A stretch of 37,855 nucleotides of DNA from Rhizophagus sp. LPA8_4_AMF (GCA_021464525.1 JADRCO010000319.1:1-37855), one strand, 5' to 3'. Positions 1 to 10,883 are shown, numbered from the stretch's first letter. Numbers and translations: made by a program. Notes: generated by a model from the letters alone, not told the origin.

Positions 1-225
1 TTACAAACAAAAAGGGAAATAAGCAGGGGTGGTATAATTCAAAAAAGGAAATTATAATGTGACGTAGGTGGAAGGAAGGAAAAAAAACATGGGTTAAACC
101 GGTACTGTGAATTTTACTAGTTCGCTACAGTAAATAGTCCTTCGCTAAAGCTCCGGACAATAAACTATTGGACATGATTTGTAATACTCAAACTTTTTGT
201 TACAGTATGAAATTGACGATACAAC

Positions 226-906
226 TGAAGGATATATCTTGAAGAATGTATAAAAAAACCACAAATTAATTTGAAAACTCCATTGAAATATGTAGTACAA
301 CACTCTATTATGTCTTTAAGGATCATTAGGTCTATTGTTTCAAATTGGAATCATCATATTTTAATTTTAGTTGATGGATCTTTCTTATGCACATGCTTTA
401 TAATTATTAACTTTGGTATACCTTGTCGACATTTTTTTTTGTTTAATGAGATATATCAGTGATTGAGTGATGCACAATTCACAATGGCCTTAATTAATCA
501 TAGATGGTTTAATGATGATAAATATTTTGATTCAACAATAGATACTTCAATAACCAAATCAATTAGTATTATTCAGCAAGAATCTTCTATTAATAATTAA
601 TAACGCCAAAATGTCAGATTTTAGATACATTAAGAGGAAGAATTGTCAATACAGAGCCAAAAGGGAGCAAAGTCATATCCTTACTGGGTTATCACCATCT
701 GTGGCTAGCTATTCCAAGCTATTGTTTATGTCTTTGTCCAAAGGCTACCTTTTTTCTGCTGCTACGCATAAATGTAAACAGACTCCTGTAGCGGCATAGG
801 TACGTCTAACAGGGGAGAGTTTAAACAAAAGAAGCAATTTATTGAAGGACATGAAGCTGTTATAAAGGCATTGAATTTGGCAATTAGAACTCTGTTGAAT
901 TAATTG
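226..906 (+). pseudogene. MULE-type transposase C-terminus relic (SWIM zinc finger)
   Basis: A decayed piece of a Mutator-like (MULE/FAR1-type) transposase. Frame 1 reads DGSFLCTC at about 373-396 and then GIPCRHFF, giving the C-x-C...C-x-H spacing of a SWIM zinc finger, which in this family lies after the transposase core. A TGA at 460-462 interrupts the frame. The same frame then continues with QFTMALINHRWFND, the segment that normally follows the SWIM finger, and ends at a TAA near 598-600. Further on, another frame (820-906) reads KQKKQFIEG and KALNLAIRT, which resembles the terminal helix of such proteins. No DDE core and no terminal inverted repeats are visible, so this is a 5'-truncated dead copy. 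The class call is good; the exact family is uncertain. Confidence 0.6.
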
Positions 907-910
907 GAAT

Positions 911-1895
911 GTGTAGTAGGTTTACAGCTTCTCATATTCAAACATATCTAATAATCTCTAGGCAAATTCTCAAAAATAACAATTCATTACATACTGAATT
1001 CTTTCCATAAAAAATCTAGGCAACTAACCCGTCCAACAATTCATAATTCAATATACGGTAGAATATATGATGTATACTAATATTGTTCATAGTCAATATC
1101 AGGAGTAACCCGCCTCCAATCATCCCTATTGTTTCCTTCAACTTCTTCATTTTTCTTAAGAGGACAAATGTAGCAATTTTATAAAACTCAGAAGCCGATC
1201 TTCAATAGCGGATATTTAAAGGAACATCATACTAATGATTATTTACTACGTAAATTATACCGATAGAATTTAACTCCAGTGTTGGATTTGAACGATGCCC
1301 AATTAATACAATTGGATTTGGACATATATCCAAATTGGATGTCCAATTAGAGGTCTATATGTTCAATTGAGCAAATGGTCAGAGGATGGAATGTTAGGAA
1401 CACGGATTTAGCACGCAAACATAAAATCATACGCCTTTATTTTAACTTAAAATAAAAATACCATGGGACCCTATTTAAAAAAATTGAATTACTACCCGAG
1501 GTATTTTGCATGGAACATAGCCAAAATTGGCAAGAATTAAAATTTTTTGACCACTTATTATATCATAATGGGGACACCGAAAGGGAATCTTTTGTAGTCA
1601 GTGCTATATGGTACTTACGAATTAATCATTACGTATTAATAAAACTAAAATAGCTTCCATGTTGTTACTATTATAAAATGCAAATGTAAAAAGCATTTAT
1701 TTATATATAAAAATTTTTACATTTATCATCTTCCCGAGAATTTGATCTAATATTAAGTAACAAAGCATCTTTTAATTATAGTAGTAATGCTGTTTTAATC
1801 AGTGATCTCTTAATAATTTGTATTATTTATAATCCTGACAAAAAAATCAATATACTGTATCCATTATATTCCATTATATGAGTAACCTCTTCAAA
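911..1895. other. Gene-free AT-rich interval
   Basis: I see no ORF with coding character here. Around 1295-1345 there is a nested set of short inverted motifs built on CCAATT/AATTGG and TTGGACATATATCCAA. The interval ends with the 3' flank of copy A. Confidence 0.4.
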
Positions 1896-3118
1896 TTATT
1901 TACTTTCAAACAGTTCAATACACCACTGTAATGAATTAAAAATTTTGAAAATTAAAAAAAAGTAAAAAAAAAAAAAAAAATAATAACCAATTTTTAAATA
2001 GAAACTTTACCATATCATTCAAATCAATTCCTCCTTCATGTCCCACAACTTCCTGATATGTTTCATTATCAATAGTAAAAGGAAATGCATGACTATGTAA
2101 TATAAATTTGTCTACCTCATCACGTAAATTTATTATATCTTTCGATCTTATAAAAATTTTATTGTTATTTGTTGAAACACTATTTATAAAATACGGATCA
2201 TAATAATCATCGGAACAGCTTACTGTAATATATAAAGTATTATTATATATATAATCTTATAAATAATCAAACAATCTATATAAAGTACTGTTTGTACCTT
2301 CCCAATTTCCAGTTGAAGGAGATTTGGATTCATTGGATATTATCAAATTTTTATCGGTAGCCTCATTCTTTAAACAAATTTCACTTCCATAAGTAACCGG
2401 ATTACCTCCATTTTTTTGATCAGGGTCCGAAACGATCCATAAAGAATTTGGATTGAATAAAGTTTGATTAGCGAAAACCTTTAATAAATATAATTTAATA
2501 TTAAAAATGAATTAAAAAAAAACTACGAGAACAAGAAAACTTACATACAATATTATTTTTAGAACCCGTTTTATACCGTACATCACAACTCGTCAAATAT
2601 CTTCCAGTTGAGACATGTTTTAAAGTAATGCGTGAACCAAAATGAATTAATTTTCGTTTTCTTAAAACACTTTGGTTAAAATATATGATTAAATCATTTA
2701 AAGATTTAATTTTTTCTATATTATTATTAATAAAATAATAATAAAAAGAATCACTAGAAAATTTCTTTAATAATAATCTTTTTTGTTCCTTCACATCATT
2801 AATTTCTGCTTCATAACAATACTCTCTAAATATATTAATGAATTGAGTATGATCCTCATCTTCGGGATCAAATTTTAACATTTGTAATTTTTCTTTAACG
2901 GAATATTTAAATAAGGTAAAGAGAGTATCATCTTTTAAAATATTTAAAATTTCTTCAAAGGTATTCGCTTTAGATACGTTAATCGAAGGATGGATCATTG
3001 ATTTGCAAAATTCTAGAATATCTTTGTCTTTCGTAATATGATTTTTATAACAAAATAATTTCATATTATTTAACCATACTTCTGGGTGTATTTTTTCATC
3101 GTATTTTACAAGTTCCAT
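1896..3118 (-). CDS. Gag-like/MIR-domain protein, copy A (4 exons, 330 aa)
   Basis: Exons on the minus strand are 3118-2549, 2478-2298, 2222-2011 and 1925-1896. Together they give 993 nt including the stop, with intron phases 0, 1 and 0. Residues 1-150 form a helical domain opening with KYDEKIHPEVW and carrying FINIFREYCYEAEIND, a pattern like retrotransposon Gag/capsid proteins. From about residue 164, ITLKHVSTGRYLTSC begins a MIR-type beta-trefoil. Exon 2 holds the second trefoil repeat (KSPSTGNWEG). Exon 3 holds the third (TYQEVVGHEG), and the last exon reads WCIELFESK. There is no signal peptide or membrane segment, so it is probably cytosolic. MIR domains in other eukaryotes occur in O-mannosyltransferases, SDF2 and IP3/ryanodine receptors; none of those partner domains is present. 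Intron 3 contains a long A-rich run. Splice sites were chosen by alignment to copies B and D. Function unknown. Confidence 0.8.
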
Positions 3119-3180
3119 GATTTTAAAATTATTATTATTATTATTATTATATTATTTTTAACGATGGGAATTTATCCACC

Positions 3181-3190
3181 TATTTATATA
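3181..3190 (-). promoter_or_regulatory. TATA-like box of copy A
   Basis: The minus strand reads TATATAAATA about 62 bp upstream of the copy A ATG. The same motif lies 44-92 bp upstream of copies B, C, D and H. Confidence 0.4.
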
Positions 3191-3571
3191 AATTATTTGT
3201 GTATTACAATATAATTAAAGTCTGTTGGTTGTATGTTCATTTACTATATCAAGCCTATGTGGTGTAATCAACCTAACCATCCTAAACCCCGCAGAAATGA
3301 CATCGAAATGATATTTTGTCATATATTGTGAAGCTAAAAATAGGCCAGAAATTAGGACGAGTAAATTTACGAAACTATCATTTGTCATTTAGTCATTTTG
3401 AGGTCATTCGCTACACTAGATCACTCATGATAATCAGTTGATGTGATCAAAATTTTGCTACCACCTCATAGGACTAAAATTGATTTTATCAAAAAATTTA
3501 TTGTTTTTAAAAGTAATTCGATATTTCACAATAAATATTACATTAATAATACTCTATAATTTAAATAAGAG

Positions 3572-4785
3572 TTATTCATTTTCAAATAATTCAATACACC
3601 ACTGAAATAGAAAATCATTTTAATAACTCGAATCATTTTTTGTTATAAAAAAAGAATATGATCAATTTTAATTACAAACTATACCTTATCATTCCCGTCA
3701 ATTCTTCCTTCATGCCCAACAACTTCTTGATATGTCTCATTATTAATAGTAAAAGGAAATTCATGGCTACGTAATATAAAGTCGTTAACTTTACGTATAT
3801 TTATTATTTCTTTCGATTTTATATAAGTATCATTGTTATTTGTTGAATCACTATTTATCAAAAACTTCTTACAAATACCAATATCATCACAACTTACTGT
3901 AATATAAAAATAATTTAATTAACATAATGTTCCTATTAAATTATTTAATATATTGGCACACTGTACCTTCCCAATTTCCAGTTGAAGGGGATTTGTAAAG
4001 ATTAGATATATAAATGACTTTATCGATACCTTTATTAGTTAAGTAAACTTCACTTTTTCCATAAATAACCGGATTACCTCCATTTTTTTGATCAGGGTCC
4101 GAAACGATCCATAAAGAATTCGGATTGAATAATGTTTGATTAGCGAAAACCTTTAACAAATATAATTAAGTATTAAATCAAATGAAAAAACTAAGTAAAA
4201 AAGATTATTACATACAATACTTCTCTTAGAGCCCGTTTTATACCGTATATTACAACTAGTTAAATATTTTCCAGTTACGACATGTTTTAAAGTAACACAT
4301 GAACCAAAATGAATCAATTTTCGTTGTTCTAAAAAGCTTTGATTAAAATAAATGATTAAATCATTTAATGAATTGATTTTTTCTAAATTATTATTAATAA
4401 AATAATACTGAAAAGAATCTTTAGGTAAATTTTTTAATAACAAAATATTTTGTTCTTTCACATCATTAAACTCTGCTTCATAACAATATTTTTTAAATAT
4501 ACTAATAAATTGAACATGATCCTCATTTTTGGGATCAAATTTTAATTTTTGTAATTTTTCTTTAACGGAATATTTAAATAAAGTAAAAAGAGCATCAGTT
4601 TTTAAAATATTTAAAATCTCGTCAAAGGTACTTGCTTTAGATACGTCAATCGAAGGATGAATCATGGATTTACAAAATTCTATAATATCTTCTTTTTTTG
4701 TAATTTGATTTTTATAACAACATGTTTTAATCTTATTTAACCATACTTCCGGGTGTATGGTTTCATCGTACTCTACGGGTTCCAT
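3572..4785 (-). CDS. Gag-like/MIR-domain protein, copy B (4 exons, 331 aa)
   Basis: Exons are 4785-4216, 4150-3967, 3896-3685 and 3601-3572, 996 nt in all, with intron phases 0, 1 and 0 and no internal stop. The domain order matches copy A. The Gag-like part opens with EYDETIHPEVW and has FKYSVKEKLQKLKFDP in the middle. The trefoil starts at VTLKHVVTGKYLTSC, continues with KSPSTGNWEG and TYQEVVGHEGRIDGND, and ends WCIELFENE. The first intron starts GTATGT. The end of exon 1 and the adjoining intron are identical to copy D over 223 bp (4185-4407), although the first two-thirds of exon 1 differ clearly from D. That suggests gene conversion. The protein is intact and probably expressed from its own TATA-like promoter. 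Function unknown. Confidence 0.82.
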
Positions 4786-4829
4786 GATTTTTCAATTTTA
4801 AATGACGATATGCCGGAAAATTGTCGTCT

Positions 4830-4839
4830 TATTTATATC
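4830..4839 (-). promoter_or_regulatory. TATA-like box of copy B
   Basis: The minus strand reads GATATAAATA 44 bp upstream of the copy B ATG, in an upstream block shared with copies C and D. Confidence 0.4.
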
Positions 4840-4907
4840 AAAAATTTGTACTACACCGGGAAAATCTTAAACAAATGAAGTCATCCGACAATTGAGAATT
4901 TCACAGT

Positions 4908-5125
4908 TTAATTTTCTCGATTCTTTCTTTATTTATCAAAAAGAAAATGCCTCATTGCTAATAGATCATCTTTGAAATATCGAATCATAAGATTAATTCT
5001 TTCTCGAGAACGTATAATTTTATCCATTCATTATTCGAGGTGAATTCCATCAAAGTTAATCAACAACTCAACATTAAGATAACTTCCATTTTATTATATG
5101 AGACGGTCCTTTCAAAATTAATCAA
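4908..5125 (+). pseudogene. Relic of the F-box gene 5' end between copies B and C
   Basis: This non-coding stretch aligns collinearly with the leader and first codons of the intact F-box gene at 8375-8600. Shared landmarks, in order, are TTCTCGATTCTTT..TTTATCAAA, an ATG followed by a CTAATAGAT block, TTGAAATATCGAATCAT, CTTTCTCGAGAA, and CCATTTTATTATATGAGA leading into CCTTTCAAAATTAAT. Indels destroy the reading frame. The relic sits upstream of copy B just as the intact F-box gene sits upstream of copy D, so it was carried along when the array duplicated. Confidence 0.6.
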
Positions 5126-5327
5126 CAATTAAACAACATAGTTTTTTTAAAACATCTAACATTAATTATTAAATATTCAGATAATTTGAAAATTATAATA
5201 AAAATTATTCAATCATTCGATCATTCACGTTTAAAAAGGTGATTTTTTTACAATTAATATGTATTGATAAATATTTTACTATAATTATATACCAAAAATA
5301 TATTCAATAAGATTATTTCAATAAGAG

Positions 5328-6497
5328 TTATTCATTTCCAATTAATTCAATACACCACTGAAATAGAAAAATTATTTTAATAACTCAAATTATTTTTTGT
5401 TATAAAAAAATGACCAATATTAATTACAAACTATACCTTATCATTCCCGTCAATTCTTCCATCATGTCCAACAACTTCTTGATATGTTTCATTTTCAATA
5501 GTAAAAGGGAATTCATGACTACGTAATATAAGGTTGTTACCCATATTACATATATTTATTATTTCTTTCGATTTTATATAAGTATTGTTGTTATTTGTTG
5601 AATCACTATTTATCAATTACTCATAATAAATGCTACTACAGCTTACTGTAATATAAAAAAATTTAATTAACATAATAATTCTATTAAATGATTAAATATA
5701 TTATACTGTACCTTCCAAATTTCTGGTTGAAGGAGATTTATACGTTTTAGATATTAATACGCCTTCATCGATACCTTTATTTATTAAGTAAACTGCACTT
5801 TTTCCACAAATAATTGGATTCCTATTATTGCTTTGACCAAGGCCTGAAACGATCCATAAAGAATTTGGATTGGAAAAAGTTTGACTAGCGAAAACCTTAA
5901 TGAATATAATTTTAGCTTTAAACTAAATAAAAAAAAAAAATAAGTATAAGAAAGATTTTTGCGTACAATCCTTCTCTCAGAGCCCGTTTTATATCGTACA
6001 TTATTAAATATTTTCCAGTAGCAACATGTTTTAAAGTAATACATGAACCAAAACGAATAAATGATTAAATCATTTAATGAATTGATTTTTCTAAATTATT
6101 ATTAATAAAATAATAATGAAAGAATCTTTAGAAAATTTTCTTAGCAATAATGTTTTTTGTTCTTCCACATTGATTTCCACTTCATAACAATATTCCCTGA
6201 GACCCTGAATGTATTAATGAATTGAACATAATTCTTATTTTTTGGATCAAATTTTAATGTTTGTAATTTTTCTTTAACGGAATATTTAAATAAGGTAAAG
6301 AGAGTATCATCTTTTAAAATATTTAAAATTTCTTCAAAGGCATTCGCTTTAGATACATTAATCGAAAGATGAATCATGGATTTACAAAATTCTATAATAT
6401 CTTCTTTTTTTGTAATTTGATTTTTACAACAGTATAATTTGATCTTATTTAACCATATTTCTGGATGTATGTTTTCATCGTACTTTATAAGTTCCAT
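5328..6497 (-). pseudogene. Gag-like/MIR-domain gene, broken copy C
   Basis: The exon order and splice signals of the family remain, but the gene is damaged. It opens normally with a KYDENIHPEIW start and reads through the Gag-like part to FINTFR. There a short insertion near 6200-6207 shifts the frame. Further 3' in exon 1 there are single-base losses, a deletion removing the FNQSFLEQRKL segment, and loss of the TSC of the first trefoil strand. Exon 2 (about 5892-5712) stays open. Exon 3 has an in-frame TAA before LINSDST, then reads TYQEVVGHDGRIDGND. The last exon (5357-5328) reads WCIELIGNE. The promoter with its TATA-like motif is intact, so transcription is possible, but no full-length product is. 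Confidence 0.8.
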
Positions 6498-6554
6498 GAT
6501 TTTCAGACCGCGCCCATCAAATGAACGTAATTTTTTTAATGACGATATCCGACT

Positions 6555-6564
6555 TATTTATATC
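6555..6564 (-). promoter_or_regulatory. TATA-like box of broken copy C
   Basis: The minus strand reads GATATAAATA 57 bp upstream of the copy C ATG. It is retained although the gene body is broken. Confidence 0.35.
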
Positions 6565-6663
6565 GAATCATTTGTATTACACCGAGAAAATCTTCCGTAT
6601 TTTGGTTAATTTATTGAAGTCATCTGACAATCTGACAAATCAGTTGATATAAAAGTTGTGTAA

Positions 6664-6785
6664 TACCAATAGATCTATATTCTTATCCATTTCTTTCTCG
6701 ATAAAGTATATTTTTATTCATCGTACGAGATGAAAATTATAATAACCATTTCGTTATATGAGAGGGGACCCTTCAACAATTCAAT
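6664..6785 (+). pseudogene. Second relic of the F-box gene 5' end, between copies C and D
   Basis: A shorter and more eroded match to the F-box gene start. It has TACCAATAGAT, then CATTTCTTTCTCGA, then CCATTTCGTTATATGAGA followed by CCCTTCAACAATTCAA, in the same order as in the intact gene at 8433-8590. No frame survives. Confidence 0.5.
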
Positions 6786-6978
6786 AATTAACTTTTTAAT
6801 GACATTTAATATTTAAATATTCAGAATAATTTGAAAATTTATAATAAAAATTATTCGATTACTCAATCATTCACATTTAAAAGTTTAACTTGTCGTGATT
6901 TCTTACAATAAATATATGTTAAATATTTTACTATAATTATATACCAAAATTTATCCAATAAAATTATTACAATAAGAG

Positions 6979-8189
6979 TTATTCATTTTCAAATAATTCA
7001 ATACACCACTGAAACAAAAAAAATCATTTAATCATTTTTTGATATAAAAAAGAACATTGCCAAATTTTAATTACAAATTATACCTTATCATTCCCGTCAA
7101 CTCTTCCTTTATGCCCAACAACTTCTTGGTATGTTTCATTACCAATGGTAAAAGGAAATTCATGACTACGCAATATAAAGTTGTCATCCACATCACGTAT
7201 ATTTATTATTTCTTTCGATTTTATATAAGTATCATTATTATTTGTTGAGTCACTTTCTATCAAATGCTTCTTATAAATATCAGCACAACTTACACTTACT
7301 GTAAAATAAAAACTAATTTAATTAAAATAATAATTCTATTAAATGATTTAAAAATATATTAGATATATATACTGTACCTTCCAAATTTCCAGTTGAAGGG
7401 GATTTGTGACTATTAGATATATGAATGCCTTTGTTTATACCTTTATTTATTAAGTAAACTTCACTTATTCCATAAATAATCGGCCTATTATTGTTTTGGT
7501 CAGGGCATGAAACGGTCCATAAAGAATTTGGATTGGATAAAGTTTGACTAGTAAAAACCTTTAACAATATAATTTAGTATTAAACCAAATAAAAAAACTA
7601 AGTAAAAAAGATTATTACATACAATACTTCTCTTAGAGCCCGTTTTATACCGTATATTACAACTAGTTAAATATTTTCCAGTTACGACATGTTTTAAAGT
7701 AACACATGAACCAAAATGAATCAATTTTCGTTGTTCTAAAAAGCTTTGATTAAAATAAATGATTAAATCATTTAATGAATTGATTTTTTCTAAATTATTA
7801 TTAATAAAATAATATTGAAAAGAAGCTTCAGATAATTTTTTTAGTAATAATTTTTTTTGTTCTTCCACATTAATTTCCGCTTCATAACAATATTCTCTGA
7901 ATATATTAATGAATTGAACATAATTCTTATTGTTTGGATCAAATTTTAATGTTTGTAATTTTTCTTTAACGGAATATTTAAATGAGATAAAAAGGATATC
8001 TTTTTTTAAAATATTTAAAATTTCTTCAAAGGTATTCGCTTTAGATACGTTAATCGAAGGATGAATCATAGATTTACAAAATTCTAGAATATCTTCTTTT
8101 TTTGTAATTTGATTTTTATAACAATATAATTTGATCTTATTTAACCATATTTCTGGATGTATGGTTTCATCGTACTTTATAAGTTCCAT
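6979..8189 (-). CDS. Gag-like/MIR-domain protein, copy D (4 exons, 330 aa)
   Basis: Exons are 8189-7623, 7558-7378, 7298-7084 and 7008-6979, 993 nt with no internal stop. An in-frame ATG lies 45 nt upstream, but the family start motif (MELIKYDETIHPE) is at 8189, so I chose that. The Gag-like part lacks one codon relative to B (INVEEQ versus FNDVKEQ). The trefoil reads VTLKHVVTGKYLTSC, KSPSTGNLEG and TYQEVVGHKGRVDGND, ending WCIELFENE. Exon 3 carries one extra codon after the acceptor. Its start codon is 221 bp from that of the divergent F-box gene, so the two probably share a promoter region. The 223 bp at 7592-7814 are identical to copy B. Confidence 0.82.
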
Positions 8190-8248
8190 GATTATCAGAC
8201 CACGCCCACGTACGATTTTCAATTTTTTTCCCACCTTACTTTATTTAC

Positions 8249-8258
8249 TATTTATACC
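8249..8258 (-). promoter_or_regulatory. TATA-like box of copy D
   Basis: The minus strand reads GGTATAAATA 59 bp upstream of the copy D ATG, inside the 221-bp intergenic shared with the F-box gene. Confidence 0.4.
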
Positions 8259-8410
8259 AAATCATTTATTTGTACTACACCGAGAAAATCTTGCGTATTT
8301 TGGTTAATTTATTGAAGTCATCTGACAAAGTGACAAATCAGTCGATATAAATTTTCAAAAATTTTTTTTTTTTTTAATCTTCTCGATTCTTTTTTCTTCA
8401 TTTATCAAAG

Positions 8411-10597
8411 ATGATACCTAAATTACCAATAGATATTTTGGAAGAAATTTTTGAAAATCTTGAATCATTAATTCCTACATTACATTCATGTTTATTACTT
8501 TCTCGAGAATGTTGTAAAACGATAATTCCAATATTATATCGTCAACCATTTCATTATACTAGAAAAAATCCTTCACCAAAATTAATTGATACATATTTAT
8601 CAAATATAACATCAAATGATATTTCACATATAATTAAAGTTGATCTTGATTTATTAGAAAAATTTAATATTGATTTATTTAAATCATCAAAAAATGATGA
8701 TGATGATGATAATAATGAAAAAGAAATATTTTCAATATTTAATTATCATTCCCATTTAAAAAGATTAAATTATCGTGATCTATATGATTTTAGTTTAATT
8801 TGGTATAAGGATAAACAAAAAATGAATAATAATAATAATAATTTAAGGATTAATAATAATAATTATGATCCAACGGAAGATGAACCTCATAGTCAAGAAC
8901 CTATGAGAACTTTATCAAGAATTTTATTAAATCTTTTTATGAGTAAAGGTGCTAAATTGGATTATTTATTTATGGATTCTGGTAAAGAATTAATTGATCA
9001 AGGATTAAATATTAACGGTGATAATGATGAAATTGATGATGATGATGATGATATTGAAAATTTTATTGATGAAGAGGATAGATATCTTCAAACTCCGACC
9101 GTATCATTTCCTGTTTTAGATAATATTCAAAATTATTTTATAAGTGATTTTGGTTTATCAGAAAATTTTGGAAAAAATTATGTTTTGATTAATGATGATA
9201 ACAACAACAACAACGACGACAACTACAATAATAATAATTTTAATAATTATAATAGTGATGATGATTATGATTATAATTATTATAATGAACAAATTTATGG
9301 GAATAATAATTCAACATTAGGTGCATTAGGTATTAATCCTAATCCTATATTAAAAAATTTTTTAGAAAATTTACAAATATTTGGATTTTATGGTAGAGGT
9401 AAAAATCTTGAAAAATCTTTTAATAATATTTCATCAATTTGTAATAATATTGAAACATTAATAATAAATTTAACTGTTAATGATGAATGGAATACTGAAA
9501 GGGCAAAAACGGAATTAAAAAGTTTAAATAATTTAATTAATAATCAAAAAAATTTAAAAGAATTTATTTTCGTTGAATATCAAGGAAAATTTTGGTGGAG
9601 TCCTTCTTCAAGATTAAAGGATATGGAAATTGATTTCTCTCATCATATACATAATTTATTGGTTGTAGAATTTTATGATGTGGATTTTCAATTATGGAAA
9701 CCTTTACATGTTTTCGCTTCTTTAACAAATTTAGAAGAATTGGCTTTTGTAAGTTGTAGACATCAAGAAAATGTTATGTCTCCATTAAAATATTCTTCTT
9801 ATAAAAAACTTAAAAAATTATCAATTATTGGTTGGAATGGTATCACTTTAATTAATCCAAAAGTTGTTGAAATTTTAATTGAAAGTTCTATTGATTCTTT
9901 AAAATCTTTATCAATTATATTAACTCATGATGTATCTACTATAGTATTAAATTTAATTAATAAATTTCAACCAAATTTAGTTGAATTATCTTTAAAATTT
10001 GATCAAACTCATTATATTACTTTACAATCTCTTCCTTTTTATGGTTTAAGTAGTTTAGAAAAATTAACTTTAAGTAATTGGGGTTACGTTCCTATTGATG
10101 TTGAATTAATCTTACCTTTATTGGGAAAAAGTTTACCTTCAAATTTAAAGAAATTACAAATTTTGGCTCGTTGGACTTTTTCAATTAATGCTCTTAAAGA
10201 TTTTCTTAATAATTGTGAAGCAAAATTAAAATTTATTGATATAAGACATTGTACTGGTATATCTGATGAGCATGTTGATCTTATTTGGTCGAGATTAGGT
10301 GATAGTTTGGAAAGGTTAATTATTAGAGATACTGAGAATAGAAGATTAAATGATGAAGTACCTTATGGTCAAGTTATTGAAGCAAAAAATGATAATTTTC
10401 CTGATATCAATTCTACCAATTTTAATAAGCCATCATCAAGTTGTAATGTTCCTTCTTCATCAAATGATACTCGTATAACGAATGAAAATTTTAAGGAAGA
10501 GAAACCTATTTATATTAAAAGGACTGAGATCGAACCTTCCGAAGATGAGGTTTATTCTTACATTAGGATTGATCAACTTAGATACAGATGGGAATGA
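8411..10597 (+). CDS. F-box/leucine-rich repeat protein (728 aa, single exon)
   Basis: The N-terminus (LPIDILEEIFENL to about residue 47, YRQPF) is an F-box, the Skp1-binding module of SCF ubiquitin ligases. The C-terminal half (about residues 310-660) has irregular leucine-rich repeats (LEELAFVSC, LKKLSIIGW, LEKLTLSNW, LKFIDIRHC), the usual substrate-binding part of FBXL proteins. Between them, residues 97-300 are broken by Asp/Asn homopolymer tracts encoded by GAT/AAT triplet runs. These may be flexible linkers or tolerated repeat expansion. The ORF is uninterrupted and the start follows directly after TTTATCAAAG. It diverges from copy D and converges on the glutathione synthetase gene. Two relics of its 5' end lie upstream. 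Its substrate cannot be told; the ubiquitin-ligase role is inferred from the family. Confidence 0.85.
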   Translation: MIPKLPIDILEEIFENLESLIPTLHSCLLLSRECCKTIIPILYRQPFHYTRKNPSPKLIDTYLSNITSNDISHIIKVDLDLLEKFNIDLFKSSKNDDDDDNNEKEIFSIFNYHSHLKRLNYRDLYDFSLIWYKDKQKMNNNNNNLRINNNNYDPTEDEPHSQEPMRTLSRILLNLFMSKGAKLDYLFMDSGKELIDQGLNINGDNDEIDDDDDDIENFIDEEDRYLQTPTVSFPVLDNIQNYFISDFGLSENFGKNYVLINDDNNNNNDDNYNNNNFNNYNSDDDYDYNYYNEQIYGNNNSTLGALGINPNPILKNFLENLQIFGFYGRGKNLEKSFNNISSICNNIETLIINLTVNDEWNTERAKTELKSLNNLINNQKNLKEFIFVEYQGKFWWSPSSRLKDMEIDFSHHIHNLLVVEFYDVDFQLWKPLHVFASLTNLEELAFVSCRHQENVMSPLKYSSYKKLKKLSIIGWNGITLINPKVVEILIESSIDSLKSLSIILTHDVSTIVLNLINKFQPNLVELSLKFDQTHYITLQSLPFYGLSSLEKLTLSNWGYVPIDVELILPLLGKSLPSNLKKLQILARWTFSINALKDFLNNCEAKLKFIDIRHCTGISDEHVDLIWSRLGDSLERLIIRDTENRRLNDEVPYGQVIEAKNDNFPDINSTNFNKPSSSCNVPSSSNDTRITNENFKEEKPIYIKRTEIEPSEDEVYSYIRIDQLRYRWE

Positions 10598-10737
10598 TAA
10601 ATTGTATAAATAATGAAATGAAGTTGGAATTATTGCTTTTTTTTTCTTTATTATTATCATTATTTTTTTTTTTTTTATTTGATTTGTTGAACTAATTTGA
10701 TGTAGGAAAAATTGAAAATTAGTTATTTATACTTCTA

Positions 10738-10743
10738 AATAAA
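10738..10743 (+). terminator. Possible polyadenylation signal of the F-box gene
   Basis: AATAAA lies about 140 bp past the stop in the short convergent intergenic. Confidence 0.3.
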
Positions 10744-10852
10744 AACAATCGTTTAAAATCTTAATAAATTACTTTTAATTTTATCCAATTCAATTCAATA
10801 TATTAATGAGATCTCACGAAAAAAAAAAAAATAAATATTTCTCAATTAAAAT

Positions 10853-10858
10853 TTTATT
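10853..10858 (-). terminator. Possible polyadenylation signal of glutathione synthetase
   Basis: AATAAA on the minus strand, about 26 bp past the stop codon. Confidence 0.3.
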
Positions 10859-10883
10859 GTTAATCTCGATTTAAAATGTCTAA

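Noticed and set aside
1290..1345. Nested CCAATT/AATTGG inverted motifs
   Set aside because: Arms are short and imperfect in AT-rich sequence; not enough to call an element.
7057..7248. Plus-strand open frame opposite exon 3 of copy D
   Set aside because: It is the antisense shadow of a conserved exon; similar shadows recur at each copy.
8190..8234. Upstream in-frame ATG for copy D (15 more residues)
   Set aside because: Other family members start at the motif M-x-x-x-K-Y-D; the extension is not conserved in A, B or C.
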